Source: JBFKUL01 sp041635755
GTDB taxonomy: Bacteria; Pseudomonadota; Gammaproteobacteria; Burkholderiales; SG8-39
DNA: 16,325 nucleotides
NCBI GenBank assembly: GCA_041635755.1
Contig: JBFKUL010000035.1
Location: 1 to 16,325, forward strand
Reading direction: 5' to 3'
Shown: piece by piece, positions 1-9,200 of the stretch
Layout: every line of letters starts with the position of its first letter
Position numbering within the stretch: the first letter of the stretch is position 1
Position numbers and translations under genes: made by a program
The notes under the pieces: model-generated
What the model was told of the DNA's origin: nothing
What the model saw: the letters and a program-made list of their open reading frames with translations, nothing else
Database searches by the model: none

Positions 1-31
1 CTGCTCAGGGAACTCCAGGTCTGAGGGCCGG

Positions 32-565
32 CTATGCCTCCGGCGGCAAGTTCTGGCCCGGGAATAGTGCCTCGATGTAGCCGAAACGCGTGAAATCGCG
101 CACCCGCATTGGGTAGAGAATGCCGTCGAGATGGTCGCATTCGTGCTGCACGACGCGCGCGTGAAATCCCTCGACCACGCGCTCGATGCGCCGACCGCGC
201 TCGTCGCAGCCGGAATAGTGGATGCTGCGGTAGCGGGGTACCCAGCCGCGTAGCCCAGGGACGGACAGGCAGCCTTCCCAGTCTTCCTCCAGCGCGTCGG
301 AGCGCGGCTTGACTACGGGATTGATGAGCACGGTCTGAGGCACTACTTCGGCATCCGGGTACCGCGGATTTGCCGTCAGACCGAAGATCACGACGCGCAG
401 ATCGACCCCGATCTGTGGTGCTGCCAGTCCGGCGCCGTTCTGGTGCGCCATCGTGTCGCGCATGTCTTCGAGCAATGCCATGAGTTCCGGGGTGGAGAAA
501 CGCTCCACCGGGGCCGCCTTGCGCAGCAGGCGCGGGTCGCCCATGCGAAGAACCTCGCGGATCAT
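32..565 (-). CDS. def: Peptide deformylase
   Basis: Removes the formyl group from the N-terminal Met of new polypeptides; cytoplasmic, ribosome-associated metalloenzyme. All three family motifs are present in order: GAGLAAPQ (residues 44-51), EGCLS (97-101, metal ligand Cys99) and HECDH (141-145, ligands His141 and His145, catalytic Glu142). Length 177 aa is normal. The ATG at 563-565 shares an ATGA overlap with the stop of the upstream phosphorylase gene, so the two are probably translationally coupled. It is the last visible gene of a four-gene minus-strand operon. In many bacteria def is followed by fmt; only 31 bp remain before the window edge, so that cannot be judged here. The family call is very secure. 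Confidence 0.97.
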   Translation of the reverse strand: MIREVLRMGDPRLLRKAAPVERFSTPELMALLEDMRDTMAHQNGAGLAAPQIGVDLRVVIFGLTANPRYPDAEVVPQTVLINPVVKPRSDALEEDWEGCLSVPGLRGWVPRYRSIHYSGCDERGRRIERVVEGFHARVVQHECDHLDGILYPMRVRDFTRFGYIEALFPGQNLPPEA

Positions 566-1299
566 GTGGCCACCAGCTTCTCGATCACGCGACGCACCCG
601 CCCCATGGCCTCGTCGAGCACTTGCTGAATTCTTTCCATCGGGATCGCTTCCTTGCTTTCACCGCGCCCGGCCGCGTAATTCGCCACGACGGAGATGGCC
701 GCGTAATCGAGCTCCAGCTCGCGAGCGAGCGCCGCTTCGGGCATTCCAGTCATGCCTACGACCTCCGCGCCGTCACGCTCGAGACGGTTGATCTCAGCCG
801 AGGTCTCGAGGCGCGGCCCCTGCGTCGCCGCGTATACGCCGCCGTCGATGATTTTTTCGCCGCAGGCGCGCGCCGCGCTCAGTATTCGAGCACGCAGTTC
901 TGCCGCGTAGGGCTGAGTAAAGTCGATGTGCGTCACCGGCGCGCCCGTGCCCTCAAAGAAAGTCGCCGCGCGGCCCCACGTGTAGTCGATGATCTGGCTC
1001 GGCACGAGCAGGGTGCCGGGCCCGCAGTCGCGCCGGATGCCGCCGACCGAGGCCACCGAAACGATGCCGTCGACGCCCTCCTCGTTCAATGCCCAAAGGT
1101 TGGCCCGGTAATTGACTTCGTGCGGGGGAATGCTGTGACCGTAACCATGGCGCGCAAGGAATACGATCGGACGGCCATGAATGCGGCCAAAAGTCAGCGG
1201 CCCGGAGGGCTCGCCGTAGGGGGTGCGCACGACCTTGCGTTCCGTGACTTCGAGAATCGCCAGCTGCGACAGACCGCTGCCGCCGATGACTGCCAGCAT
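562..1299 (-). CDS. mtnP: S-methyl-5'-thioinosine / 5'-methylthioadenosine phosphorylase family
   Basis: Phosphorolysis of a 5'-methylthionucleoside into a purine base and 5-methylthioribose-1-phosphate. Seen: phosphate-binding GGSG (residues 6-9), RHG (50-52), the block HSIPPHEVNYRANLWAL (55-71) and GMTGMPEAALARE (182-194). At the base-specificity site the sequence is VVANYAAG with Asn207, where human MTAP has Asp220 in a TDYDCW context. In this family Asn replacing Asp goes with 6-oxopurine use (methylthioinosine, as in Pseudomonas aeruginosa PA3004), so hypoxanthine is the likely product. Start: ATG at 1297-1299, overlapping the previous stop by one base, with AAGGA six bases upstream. A GTG one codon earlier is possible but sits too close to that site. 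245 aa. Substrate is inferred, family is secure. Confidence 0.9.
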   Translation of the reverse strand: MLAVIGGSGLSQLAILEVTERKVVRTPYGEPSGPLTFGRIHGRPIVFLARHGYGHSIPPHEVNYRANLWALNEEGVDGIVSVASVGGIRRDCGPGTLLVPSQIIDYTWGRAATFFEGTGAPVTHIDFTQPYAAELRARILSAARACGEKIIDGGVYAATQGPRLETSAEINRLERDGAEVVGMTGMPEAALARELELDYAAISVVANYAAGRGESKEAIPMERIQQVLDEAMGRVRRVIEKLVAT

Positions 1300-1847
1300 C
1301 ACGCGTCCTTCATGGCGCGGATCTCCGGCAAGTTGCGCCAGTAACCCTTCGCATCCATTCCGCAGCCGAACACGAACCGGTCCGGAATGCGCAGCCCGAC
1401 GAAATCCGCCGCAATCGGCTTTTGCTGCGGCAGAATCTTCTCCACCAGAACGGCGCTGAAGACCTGCTTCGCACCCAGCTCAAGCAGCCGATCGCGGATC
1501 GCGCGCATCGTCTCGCCGTGATCGAGGATATCGTCGAGCACCAGCACCGTCCTGCCCTTGAGATCGTCCGGTGGCGTGACCCGCCATTGGATGCCAGAGC
1601 CGCGCACGGCTGAACCGTAACGCGTCGCATGGATGTAGTCGAAGTCGAGCGGAAAGCGCAATTGCGGCAGCAACTGGCCGGCGAACACGACCGCCCCCCC
1701 CATCACGGTGAGCACGAGCGGGTAGGCATCGGAGAGTCTTTGTCCGATCTCGGTCGCCAGTCGGCTCACCGCCGCCTGCACCTCCTCGGCACTGGAGACG
1801 GGCTCCGAGTTCTTGAGAAACGCCCAGGCCTTGTCGAGGTCGGGCAT
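1299..1847 (-). CDS. hpt: Hypoxanthine(-guanine) phosphoribosyltransferase
   Basis: Transfers the phosphoribosyl group of PRPP to hypoxanthine (and possibly guanine), giving IMP/GMP in cytoplasmic purine salvage. The PRPP loop is VLVLDDILDHGET (residues 101-113), with Asp109 in the position of the general base. The 6-oxopurine side is read by Lys137 (VLVEK) and the C-terminal block IPDRFVFGCGMDAKG (154-168). 182 aa, typical. An in-frame start upstream at 1952 exists, but its extra 35 residues are Arg-rich and lie over the end of the DsrE-family gene. I therefore use the ATG at 1845-1847, five bases after that gene's stop, with AAGG just upstream. It is directly coupled to the methylthioinosine-type phosphorylase downstream, whose predicted base product it could consume. 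Confidence 0.93.
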   Translation of the reverse strand: MPDLDKAWAFLKNSEPVSSAEEVQAAVSRLATEIGQRLSDAYPLVLTVMGGAVVFAGQLLPQLRFPLDFDYIHATRYGSAVRGSGIQWRVTPPDDLKGRTVLVLDDILDHGETMRAIRDRLLELGAKQVFSAVLVEKILPQQKPIAADFVGLRIPDRFVFGCGMDAKGYWRNLPEIRAMKDA

Positions 1848-1852
1848 TCGCC

Positions 1853-2221
1853 TTAGTACGTGAACGTCACCACGTCGTCGTCCATCGCCTGCGAGATGAC
1901 GTAGGCGCCACCGACTGTTTCCTCGATCTCGGGGATCAGGTCCTCGCCCCACAGGTCGAGCGTGGGCGTGCAGACCTTGAACTTGACGCCCGCCTCGTGC
2001 GCATCTTTCATGAAGTCGTAGACGGATTTGGTCGACCCTTCCTTGACGTGCAGCTTCTCGGCGACTCCCCGCACCGCGAGCTCGCCGGCGCGTCCGGTAA
2101 GCACCACTTCGACTTCGTACTCCATGGCGGCGGCCACGGTAGCCTGAAAGAACGGCGCACCCAGCTCCGCCCCGTTACGCGGATCGGTGTTCACCATCAC
2201 GATCATCAGTTTGTCTGCCAT
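1853..2221 (-). CDS. DsrE/DsrF-like family protein (predicted peroxiredoxin-like)
   Basis: A 122-aa alpha/beta protein of the DsrE/TusD-like superfamily. The N-terminal strand LMIVMVNTDP, the segment VEVVLTGRAGELAVRG and the single Cys in FKVCTPTLD (about residue 84) match the family layout. Members with a conserved Cys relay sulfur in Dsr/Tus systems, but many stand-alone members such as this one have no proven role. The ATG has a strong ribosome site (GGAGG, about 2227-2231, five bases upstream). It is the first gene of the minus-strand operon ahead of hpt, mtnP and def. The context does not explain its job; a link to sulfur released from methylthioribose is only speculation. Family assignment is good, function is open. 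Confidence 0.82.
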   Translation of the reverse strand: MADKLMIVMVNTDPRNGAELGAPFFQATVAAAMEYEVEVVLTGRAGELAVRGVAEKLHVKEGSTKSVYDFMKDAHEAGVKFKVCTPTLDLWGEDLIPEIEETVGGAYVISQAMDDDVVTFTY

Positions 2222-2299
2222 GCGCGCCTCCGCCGAGTTCGCCCGCGAATATTAGAGAACGCTTAACTAACGCAGTATAGCCCAAGCGATTGCCGTGCC
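2222..2299 (-). promoter_or_regulatory. Intergenic region with candidate promoter for the DsrE-family/hpt/mtnP/def operon
   Basis: The gap after galU is notably AT-richer than the genes around it. On the minus strand it contains TATACT (2279 to 2274), a good -10 match, 52 bp before the start codon. No convincing -35 lies 16-18 bp upstream (best is TAGGGC), and there is no extended -10 TG. No hairpin plus T-run follows galU, so readthrough from galU is also possible. The GGAGG ribosome site of the first gene lies at its left end. Weak, composition-based call. Confidence 0.35.
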
Positions 2300-3172
2300 C
2301 TAGCGCCCCAGACGCTGAAGGTACGCTTGGAATTCGGCGCCTGTTTCCGGATGCCGCAAGCCGTATTCCACGCTTGCCTTGAGGTAGCCGAGCTTGGAAC
2401 CGCAATCGTAGCGCCGTCCGGGCATACGCATGGCCAAGACCTGCTCATGCTGTAGCAACGCCGAGATGGCGTCCGTGAGCTGAATCTCGCCGCCGCGACC
2501 GGGCTTCCCCTCGGCAAGCAGCGCGAAGATGCGCGGCGTCAGCACGTAGCGCCCGACGACAGCCAGGGTCGAAGGCGCCTCTGCGGGTGCGGGTTTTTCG
2601 ACGATGCCGCGGATAGGCGAGATCTCGCCGCGCGGGCCGTCCGTGCTGACGATACCGTAGCTCTCGGTCTGGTCGCGCGGCACCTCCTCGACGCCGAGCA
2701 GCGAGCAGCCCGCGGCCTCGAAGTGCTTGGCCATTTGCGCCGTTGCGGGCGGATCGGCATCGATCAGATCATCCGCAAGCAGCACGGCGAACGGCTCCTC
2801 GCCCACCACCGGCTGCGCACACAGCACCGCATGACCAAGGCCGAGGGGCTCAGTCTGACGGATATAGATGCAGCGGCACCCCTGCGGCAGAACGGTCTGC
2901 ACCGAATCAAGCAGCATCTTCTTGCCCTTGAGCTCGAGTTCGGTTTCCAACTCGTAGGCCTTGTCGAAATGATCCTCGATGGCCCGCTTGTTGCGCCCGG
3001 TGATGAAGATCATGTCGGTGATCCCTGCGGCCGCGGCCTCCTCTACTGCGTATTGGATCAGCGGCTTGTCGACGATCGGCAGCATTTCCTTTGGGCTCGC
3101 TTTTGTGGCTGGCAGGAAACGGCTGCCGAGGCCGGCCACCGGGAACACCGCTTTTCTGAGCTTTCGCTGCAT
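2300..3172 (-). CDS. galU: UTP--glucose-1-phosphate uridylyltransferase
   Basis: Makes UDP-glucose from UTP and glucose-1-phosphate for surface polysaccharides and nucleotide-sugar pools. The N-terminal nucleotide-binding signature is KAVFPVAGLGSRFLPATKA, a Ser where the family usually has Thr, followed by SPKEMLPIVDKPLIQY. Later come the conserved LADDLID, the VEKP segment and GGEIQLTDAI. 290 aa from the ATG at 3170-3172, normal for bacterial GalU. A TTG at 3179-3181 overlaps the ligA stop (TTGA) and would add three residues; the ATG gives the family-typical N-terminus. It lies five bases after ligA and is probably the last gene of the smc-zipA-ligA-galU unit. Confidence 0.95.
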   Translation of the reverse strand: MQRKLRKAVFPVAGLGSRFLPATKASPKEMLPIVDKPLIQYAVEEAAAAGITDMIFITGRNKRAIEDHFDKAYELETELELKGKKMLLDSVQTVLPQGCRCIYIRQTEPLGLGHAVLCAQPVVGEEPFAVLLADDLIDADPPATAQMAKHFEAAGCSLLGVEEVPRDQTESYGIVSTDGPRGEISPIRGIVEKPAPAEAPSTLAVVGRYVLTPRIFALLAEGKPGRGGEIQLTDAISALLQHEQVLAMRMPGRRYDCGSKLGYLKASVEYGLRHPETGAEFQAYLQRLGR

Positions 3173-3177
3173 GGTTC

Positions 3178-5190
3178 TCAAAGCCTATTCAGGAGGTCGA
3201 GAAACCCGTTCTCGTCGAGTACCGCTACGCCGAGCTCGCGGGCCTTGTCGAGCTTGCTGCCCGGCTCGGTTCCGGCGACGACATAGTCCGTCTTTTTCGA
3301 AACCGAGCCGGCGACCTTGTGGCCCTTCTGTTCAATCCTCGCACGCGCCTCGTCGCGCGTCATGCCCGACAGCGTGCCGGTCAGAACGAAGGACTTGAGC
3401 TCGGCCGGCGCGCGCGCCGGCACGCCCGCCGTTTCCTTCCAGCCCAGCCCGGCATCGCGCAGTGCCTTGATCACCTGGCGGTTGTGCGGCTCGTCGACGA
3501 ACTGCCGGATCGACCGCGCGACCACCGGCCCGACCTCAGGCACCGCTTCGAGCTCCTCTTCGCTTGCTTTCATCAACCGCTCGAGGCTGCCGAAATGCCG
3601 CGCGAGATCTCGCGCCGTGCTCTCGCCCACGTTGCGGATACCAAGCGCGTAGATGAATCGCTCGAGTGTGGTGCGTTTGGATCTTTCGAGTGCCGCAATC
3701 ACGTTGGCGGCCGACTTCTCCCCCATGCGCTCGAGCGCGGCGAGCGGCGCGAGCTCAAGTCCGAACAGGTCGGCGGGCGTGTGGACGAATTCCTGGTCGA
3801 CCAACTGCTCCACCAGTCGTTCGCCGAGACCTTCGATATCCATCGCGCGGCGGCTCGCGAAGTGCAGCAGCGCCTGCTTGCGCTGCGCGCCGCAAACCAA
3901 TCCGCCCGAGCAGCGGGTCGCCGCCTCGGGCGGCGTGCGAACGACTGCCGAACCACACACCGGGCACTGCTTCGGCATCTGATAGGGTTTTGCGACCCTG
4001 GGGCGCTTCTCCAAGCGCACCGACACGATTTCCGGTATGACGTCCCCCGCGCGCCGAATCACCACGGTGTCGCCGACCCGCACATCCTTACGCCGCAGTT
4101 CATCCTCGTTGTGCAGCGTGGCATTGGTGACCGTGACACCACCGACGAACACCGGCTTGAGCCGCGCCACGGGCGTCAATGCGCCGGTTCGGCCGACCTG
4201 AACATCAATGCCCAGTACCTCGGTGGATTGCTCTTCTGCAGGGTACTTGTGCGCCAGCGCGAATCGGGGCGCTCGGGAAACGAATCCCAGCCGCTGTTGC
4301 CAGTCGATCCGATTCACCTTGTAGACCACACCGTCGATGTCGTAGGGCAGGCGATCCCGCCTGCGGCCGAGGGATTGGTAATAGTTCAGCAGGTCATCCA
4401 CCCCTGATACGACGTTTCGCTCGCCACAGACCGGGAACCCGAGCTCTGCAAGCCGGTCCATGATTTCCGATTGCCTGCGCCAACGTGCCTCTCGTGCCAC
4501 CCCCACGGCGTAGGCAAAAAAGCGCAATGGGCGCCGCGCCGTAATGCGCGAGTCGAGCTGCCGCAGGCTGCCCGCCGCGGCGTTTCGTGGATTGGCGAAC
4601 TCTTTCTGACCTGCCTCGCGCTGCCGCCGGTTCAACGCCTCGAACTCCTTGCGATAGATCAGGATCTCGCCGCGCACCTCGAGCTCCGCGGTGTCCGCCG
4701 CCTTGGGGAGCCGCAACGGGATGCCCCGCACTGTGCGCAAGTTAGGCGTCACGTCCTCGCCGGTGGCCCCGTCGCCCCGGGTCGCGCCTTGCACAAAGCG
4801 GCCGTCACGGTAGCTCAGGCTCACCGCCAGGCCATCGAACTTGGGTTCCACCGCGTAGTCCACCGAGGCGCTCTCGAGCGCCTCACGCACCCGGCGGTCG
4901 AACGCGCGCACGTCATCCTCGTCGAACGCGTTGTTGAGCGAGAGCATCGGAATCCGATGCGCAACCGGTGCGAACTCGGAGAGCGGCGCCGAGCCGACGC
5001 GTTGCGTGGGCGAGTCGGGACTAATTAGGTCCGGATGTTTCGCCTCGAGCTCAGTCAGCTCCTGAAACATCCGGTCGTACTCCGCGTCGCTGATTTCCGG
5101 CTGATCGAGCGCGTAGTAAAGATGGTTGTGGCGTTCAATCTCGAGGCGCAACGCCTCGAGGCGTTGGCGCAACGGTTTCGAGTTTGACAT
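3178..5190 (-). CDS. ligA: NAD-dependent DNA ligase
   Basis: Seals nicks at Okazaki fragments and in repair, using NAD. Seen in order: N-terminal Ia domain (HNHLYY, AEYD), adenylation motif EPKFDGLA with nucleophile Lys117, RGDGATGEDVTPN, an OB-fold region, a four-Cys zinc finger (CPVC, then RCSGGLVC), helix-hairpin-helix segments, and a C-terminal BRCT domain beginning near KSFVLTGTL. From the ATG at 5188-5190 it has 670 aa, close to the 671 of E. coli. A GTG at 5203-5205 would add five residues and give a GTGA overlap with the zipA stop. Neither start has a clear ribosome site, so the choice rests on family length. Sits between zipA and galU. Confidence 0.97.
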   Translation of the reverse strand: MSNSKPLRQRLEALRLEIERHNHLYYALDQPEISDAEYDRMFQELTELEAKHPDLISPDSPTQRVGSAPLSEFAPVAHRIPMLSLNNAFDEDDVRAFDRRVREALESASVDYAVEPKFDGLAVSLSYRDGRFVQGATRGDGATGEDVTPNLRTVRGIPLRLPKAADTAELEVRGEILIYRKEFEALNRRQREAGQKEFANPRNAAAGSLRQLDSRITARRPLRFFAYAVGVAREARWRRQSEIMDRLAELGFPVCGERNVVSGVDDLLNYYQSLGRRRDRLPYDIDGVVYKVNRIDWQQRLGFVSRAPRFALAHKYPAEEQSTEVLGIDVQVGRTGALTPVARLKPVFVGGVTVTNATLHNEDELRRKDVRVGDTVVIRRAGDVIPEIVSVRLEKRPRVAKPYQMPKQCPVCGSAVVRTPPEAATRCSGGLVCGAQRKQALLHFASRRAMDIEGLGERLVEQLVDQEFVHTPADLFGLELAPLAALERMGEKSAANVIAALERSKRTTLERFIYALGIRNVGESTARDLARHFGSLERLMKASEEELEAVPEVGPVVARSIRQFVDEPHNRQVIKALRDAGLGWKETAGVPARAPAELKSFVLTGTLSGMTRDEARARIEQKGHKVAGSVSKKTDYVVAGTEPGSKLDKARELGVAVLDENGFLDLLNRL

Positions 5191-5201
5191 CGGCGTGCGC
5201 G

Positions 5202-6233
5202 TCACGCAAACAGGCGCAGCGCAAGCGGACCTCCGGAAACCACGCCACGCGCCTCGAGCGCCTTGCGCACTGTTTCGAGCTGAGCCCCGATTGCGGCCAA
5301 CGCACGGTCGTCGAGCACAACGCCATTGTCGTCGACCAACGCGCCGCCGAGCGTGGCGGCAAGTTCACGCGAGAATCGCACCATTGCCTCGAACGTCCGG
5401 CGCCCGTCCGGCGCACGCGGCACGTCGAGCGTCAGGGTCAGGGCGGCCATCGGCGTCACCTCCGCAGTCGCGGGTTGAGCCTCGTCACGGGCCGCCAGCG
5501 AATAGAGCACGCGGCCCTCGTGATCGCGCAGGGCGTACTGTCCGTCGGGCTCGGCCGCCAGGCCCGCGCGTTCGGCGGCCGCGCGCACCCGAGCGCGCGC
5601 GAAGGTGCCTCCAGACGGAGCGACCAGATGAAACGCGACCTGGATGTCTGCCTCGACGCAGAACTGATCAAGCTCGCGCGCGACTTCGATGGCCGTTTTC
5701 ATCTCGGGTGCGGTGACCGCCGCCTTGAGATTCGCCGCCAGGGTTTCAACCTGCGAGCGGAACTCGATCAGCTCGGCCTCGCTGACAGTCCCGGCGCGGC
5801 TGACCAGTTGCAGTGCTGCGCGATAACGCTCGAAGCTGCGCGATTCCGCCGGGCCAATGCGTGTCCAGCGCTCGCCGTGCGCGCCGGCGAGCAGCATGCG
5901 CTTGGCGAAGCGGTGCTCGAGCGGCGTCCAGAGCTCGAGCATCGCACCGGCACCGACCGGGCGCGGCATGGACAGTTCGATGATGTAGTCTAGCTTCGGG
6001 TCCGGAACCACTTCGTCCAATAGGTGCACTTCGCGCTCGGGCGTACGACCCGTGGCATCGAAAGTCGGCTCGCGGCGGACCGCGCCGCCTTCGAGCAGGA
6101 CATCGGCATGCTGCGAACCGAACGCGCGTTCAGCGCGCCGCCGGGCGACGCGCTCCTGCACCTTGTTGTAAACGAGCACTGCAGCGACTGCCACCGCACC
6201 GGAAACCAGCAATGCAAGTTGGAGTTCGGACAT
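5202..6233 (-). CDS. zipA: ZipA-like cell division protein
   Basis: Probable inner-membrane FtsZ anchor of the division ring. Residues about 5-22 form an N-terminal membrane segment (LALLVSGAVAVAAVLVYNKV), followed by a basic stretch (RRRAER), as in ZipA. The last ~150 residues fit the ZipA FtsZ-binding domain, including the late GGALVDDNG turn and a final amphipathic helix. Unlike E. coli ZipA there is no Pro/Gln-rich linker. Residues about 75-195 look folded (LDYIIELSMPRP, HRFAKRMLL, then a long helix), possibly a second related domain. 343 aa. The context downstream of smc and just before ligA supports the call. No strong ribosome site is visible upstream of its ATG. Confidence 0.85.
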   Translation of the reverse strand: MSELQLALLVSGAVAVAAVLVYNKVQERVARRRAERAFGSQHADVLLEGGAVRREPTFDATGRTPEREVHLLDEVVPDPKLDYIIELSMPRPVGAGAMLELWTPLEHRFAKRMLLAGAHGERWTRIGPAESRSFERYRAALQLVSRAGTVSEAELIEFRSQVETLAANLKAAVTAPEMKTAIEVARELDQFCVEADIQVAFHLVAPSGGTFARARVRAAAERAGLAAEPDGQYALRDHEGRVLYSLAARDEAQPATAEVTPMAALTLTLDVPRAPDGRRTFEAMVRFSRELAATLGGALVDDNGVVLDDRALAAIGAQLETVRKALEARGVVSGGPLALRLFA

Positions 6234-6269
6234 CGAAGGCGCGTCGGGCTCCGAGCGGGTCCGCGCCCG

Positions 6270-9200
6270 TCAGGCGGCCAGCTCCTCGCGCATGCGCATC
6301 GCCTCGTCGATATCGACGGCGACGACGCGCGAGACACCGGACTCCGGCATGGTGACGCCGATGAGCTGAGAAGCAAGCTCCATCGTGATCTTGTTGTGAC
6401 TGATGAACAGGAACTGGGTCTGTGCCGCCATCTTGCGCACCAGATCGCAAAAGCGGCCGGTATTGGTATCGTCGAGCGGTGCGTCGACCTCGTCCAGCAG
6501 ACAGAACGGTGCCGGATTGAGCTGGAACAGCGCGAACACGAGCGCGATCGCGGTCAGCGCCTTTTCGCCGCCGGAAAGCAGGTGAATCGTGCTGTTGCGC
6601 TTGCCGGGCGGCTGCGCCATCACCTGGACTCCGGCGTCGAGGATCTCCTCGCCGGTCATGTTCAACTTGGCCTCGCCGCCGCCGAACAACACCGGGAACA
6701 GCGATCCGAAATGACGGTTGACGCTGTCAAAAGTTTCGCGCAAGAGTTCGCGCGTCTCTCGGTCGATTCGCCGGATCGCATCCTCCAGCGTTTTCACCGC
6801 CTCCTCCAGGTCGCTCGCCTGGGCGTCGAGATACGTCTTGCGCTCCTGGCTCGACTGTAGTTCCTCGAGCGCGGCGAGGTTTACCGCTCCCAGTTCGTTG
6901 ATCGCCTGTGTCAGCCGAGTAATCTCGCCCTGTAGTGCAGACGGACGCGGCGCCCCGTCCGACTCCGCCGCGAGCCGCTGTTCGTCCGCGTTCGCCTCCA
7001 GCAGCTGCTCGGCGAACTGATCATGATTGATCTGCGCGGCCTGCTCCTTGAGACGCAGCTCGCCGATGCGATCGCGCAAAGGCGTGACGCAGGCCTCGAT
7101 CTGCAGACGCTCTTCTTCGAGTCCGCGCAGCACGGTTGCCGCCGCTTCGACGGCGTTGCGCGCCTCGCCAAGCGTTTTTTCACACGCCATGCGCGCCTCG
7201 ACCGACGCATCGAGCGCCTGGCGCACTGCGGGGATCGGATCGTTGGCGAGCTCGCCGGTAAGCTTGGCAATCTCCGCTTCCGCGCGTTCGATCTGCTGAT
7301 CGATGACGCGCACCGAGTTGTCGATCTCGGCGATCTTCGATGCGCATTCGCGTTCGCCGAATACGGCGTCCTGAGCGTCGCGCTCGGCCTGCTGCACCGT
7401 GCGGCGCTGACCCGCCAGGGCCGTCTCAGCGGCGGCATGTTCCGCCTTCACCGCGTCGAGCTTCTCGCGGGACACCCGAATCTGCTCGCCGATGCTGCGC
7501 ACGGCCGCTTCTCTCTGGGCCAGTCGTTCCTGATCGCGATCGGCATCGCGCGCGATCTCCGACGTCTCGGCGCTGATCTGCGCGCTTCGCTCGCGGTAGC
7601 GCTCATGTGCCTGACTGAGCTTGAGCAATTCGATTTGCAGGTCATGGCGCTCGCGCTGGCGCGCCGTGATTTCTTCACGGGCGCCTTCCAGCGCGGCCTG
7701 GCGCTCGGCGAGGTTGCGCTCTGCACTCTCCATTTCTTCCCGTGCCCGCTTGTGGCGCGCGTCAAGCTCGCCGCAGCGTTGTTCCAGCGCTTCGATTTCT
7801 GCTTGCCGGGCGAGTAGGCCCGCGTCAAGCGGATCGGGCGCATGAAAGCTCACGGTATGGCGAGTGAACTGGTGACCCTCGCGATTCACCAGCACGCTGC
7901 CATGAGGCAGCGCGCTGCGCGCTCGAGCGTCCGGCACGCCTTCGACCGCGTAAGCGCCGGCAAGCCAGTCGGCCACTGCGCCTTCCAGCGCCGGATCAGC
8001 CGCGTGGATGCGCGACCCGAGCGGCTCGTAACCGGGCAAACGCTGGGCGAGCAAGGCGGCGCCGGGCGCAAACACACTCGCCTTGGCCGGGGGCTGATCG
8101 TCGAGCAGCTCATGCAGCGGCGCCCCTTCGGTGAGCTCGAGCGCATGCAGCCGCTCGCGGAGAACCGCCTCGACCGCCGTTTCCCAACCCTGGTCGATAC
8201 GCAACTTCTGCCAGAGGCGCGGCCGCGCGGCGAGCTGATGCCGTTCCTGCCAGTCATTGAGCGGCGCATTGTCCTCGGCAGCCGCCTGGATCTGCCGCAG
8301 TGTCGCGAGCTGCGCCTCGGCTGCGGTGGTCTCTCGCGCCGCCAGCGCATGCGCATCGACCGCGATCGCCAGCTGGTCTTCGAGAGCGGAGCACTCGGCC
8401 TGAATAGACTCGAGCGCGCTCTGCGCCGCCAATACCGCCTGCGCGATTCCACCTCCGCGGGATTCGAGCGCGCGAATTGCATCGGCATCGGGCTCGTTGA
8501 TGGTCTGCAGCTCGGTCTCGAGGCGCGCGCGGCGCTGTTCCAGCGCCTGCAGGGCATGGCTCAGGTTGGAGAGGTTGGCCTGCTCGATCTGCAGCCGGCT
8601 CTCCGCCTGCATCAGGTGGCCGCGCACTTCGTTGTGGCGTTCTTGTGTGGCGCGGAACGCTTGCTCGGCTTGCGGCAATCGGGCGCTCTCCTCCGCCAGA
8701 TGGGACTGCGCCTGCGCCACCCGCTGTTTGGCTTCCGCGGCTCGCGCCGCCCACATGTGAAGCGCTTGAGTCAGCTGTGCCCGCTGCTCGCGCCATGATC
8801 CCAGCTGCGCCTGGCGTTCGGTATGCTGCCCCTCCAGCCGCTGCCGCGTCTCCTCGACGTGGCGCAGCTCGGACTCCAGGCGAGCCACTTCGGCATTCGC
8901 ACCGTAAAGCGCCGCTTGCGCGGCGTTGAGCGCGTCGCCGGTTCTGTAATGCGCGGCCCGCGAGCCTTCGAGCCGGGACTCCGTTTCACGCAGCCGTGCC
9001 GTCTCCGCTTCGATTTCGTTGGTCGTTTTGGCGATCTCGGAGCCATGCCGCTCGCGCTCCGCGCCGGCGTCGCGCCGGCGAAGAAACCAGAGCAGATGCT
9101 GCTTGAGCTGGAGTTCGGACTGGTGCTCTTTGTAACGCGTCGCGATCTGCGCCTGGGTCTCGAGCTTCTCGACCTGCGCACCCAGTTCGCCGCGGATATC

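Noticed and set aside
4..24. Inverted repeat CTCAG...CTGAG after def as a terminator
   Set aside because: Only five pairs with a large loop and no T-run on the minus strand; not convincing.
3319..4407. Long plus-strand open frame opposite ligA (362 codons)
   Set aside because: Antisense to strongly recognisable ligA sequence; the translation is Arg/His/Leu-rich with no domain, as expected from GC-rich codon shadows.
7842..8798. Plus-strand open frame of 318 codons opposite smc coiled coil
   Set aside because: Mirror of the repetitive Glu/Ala/Gln codons of the coiled coil; no family features.
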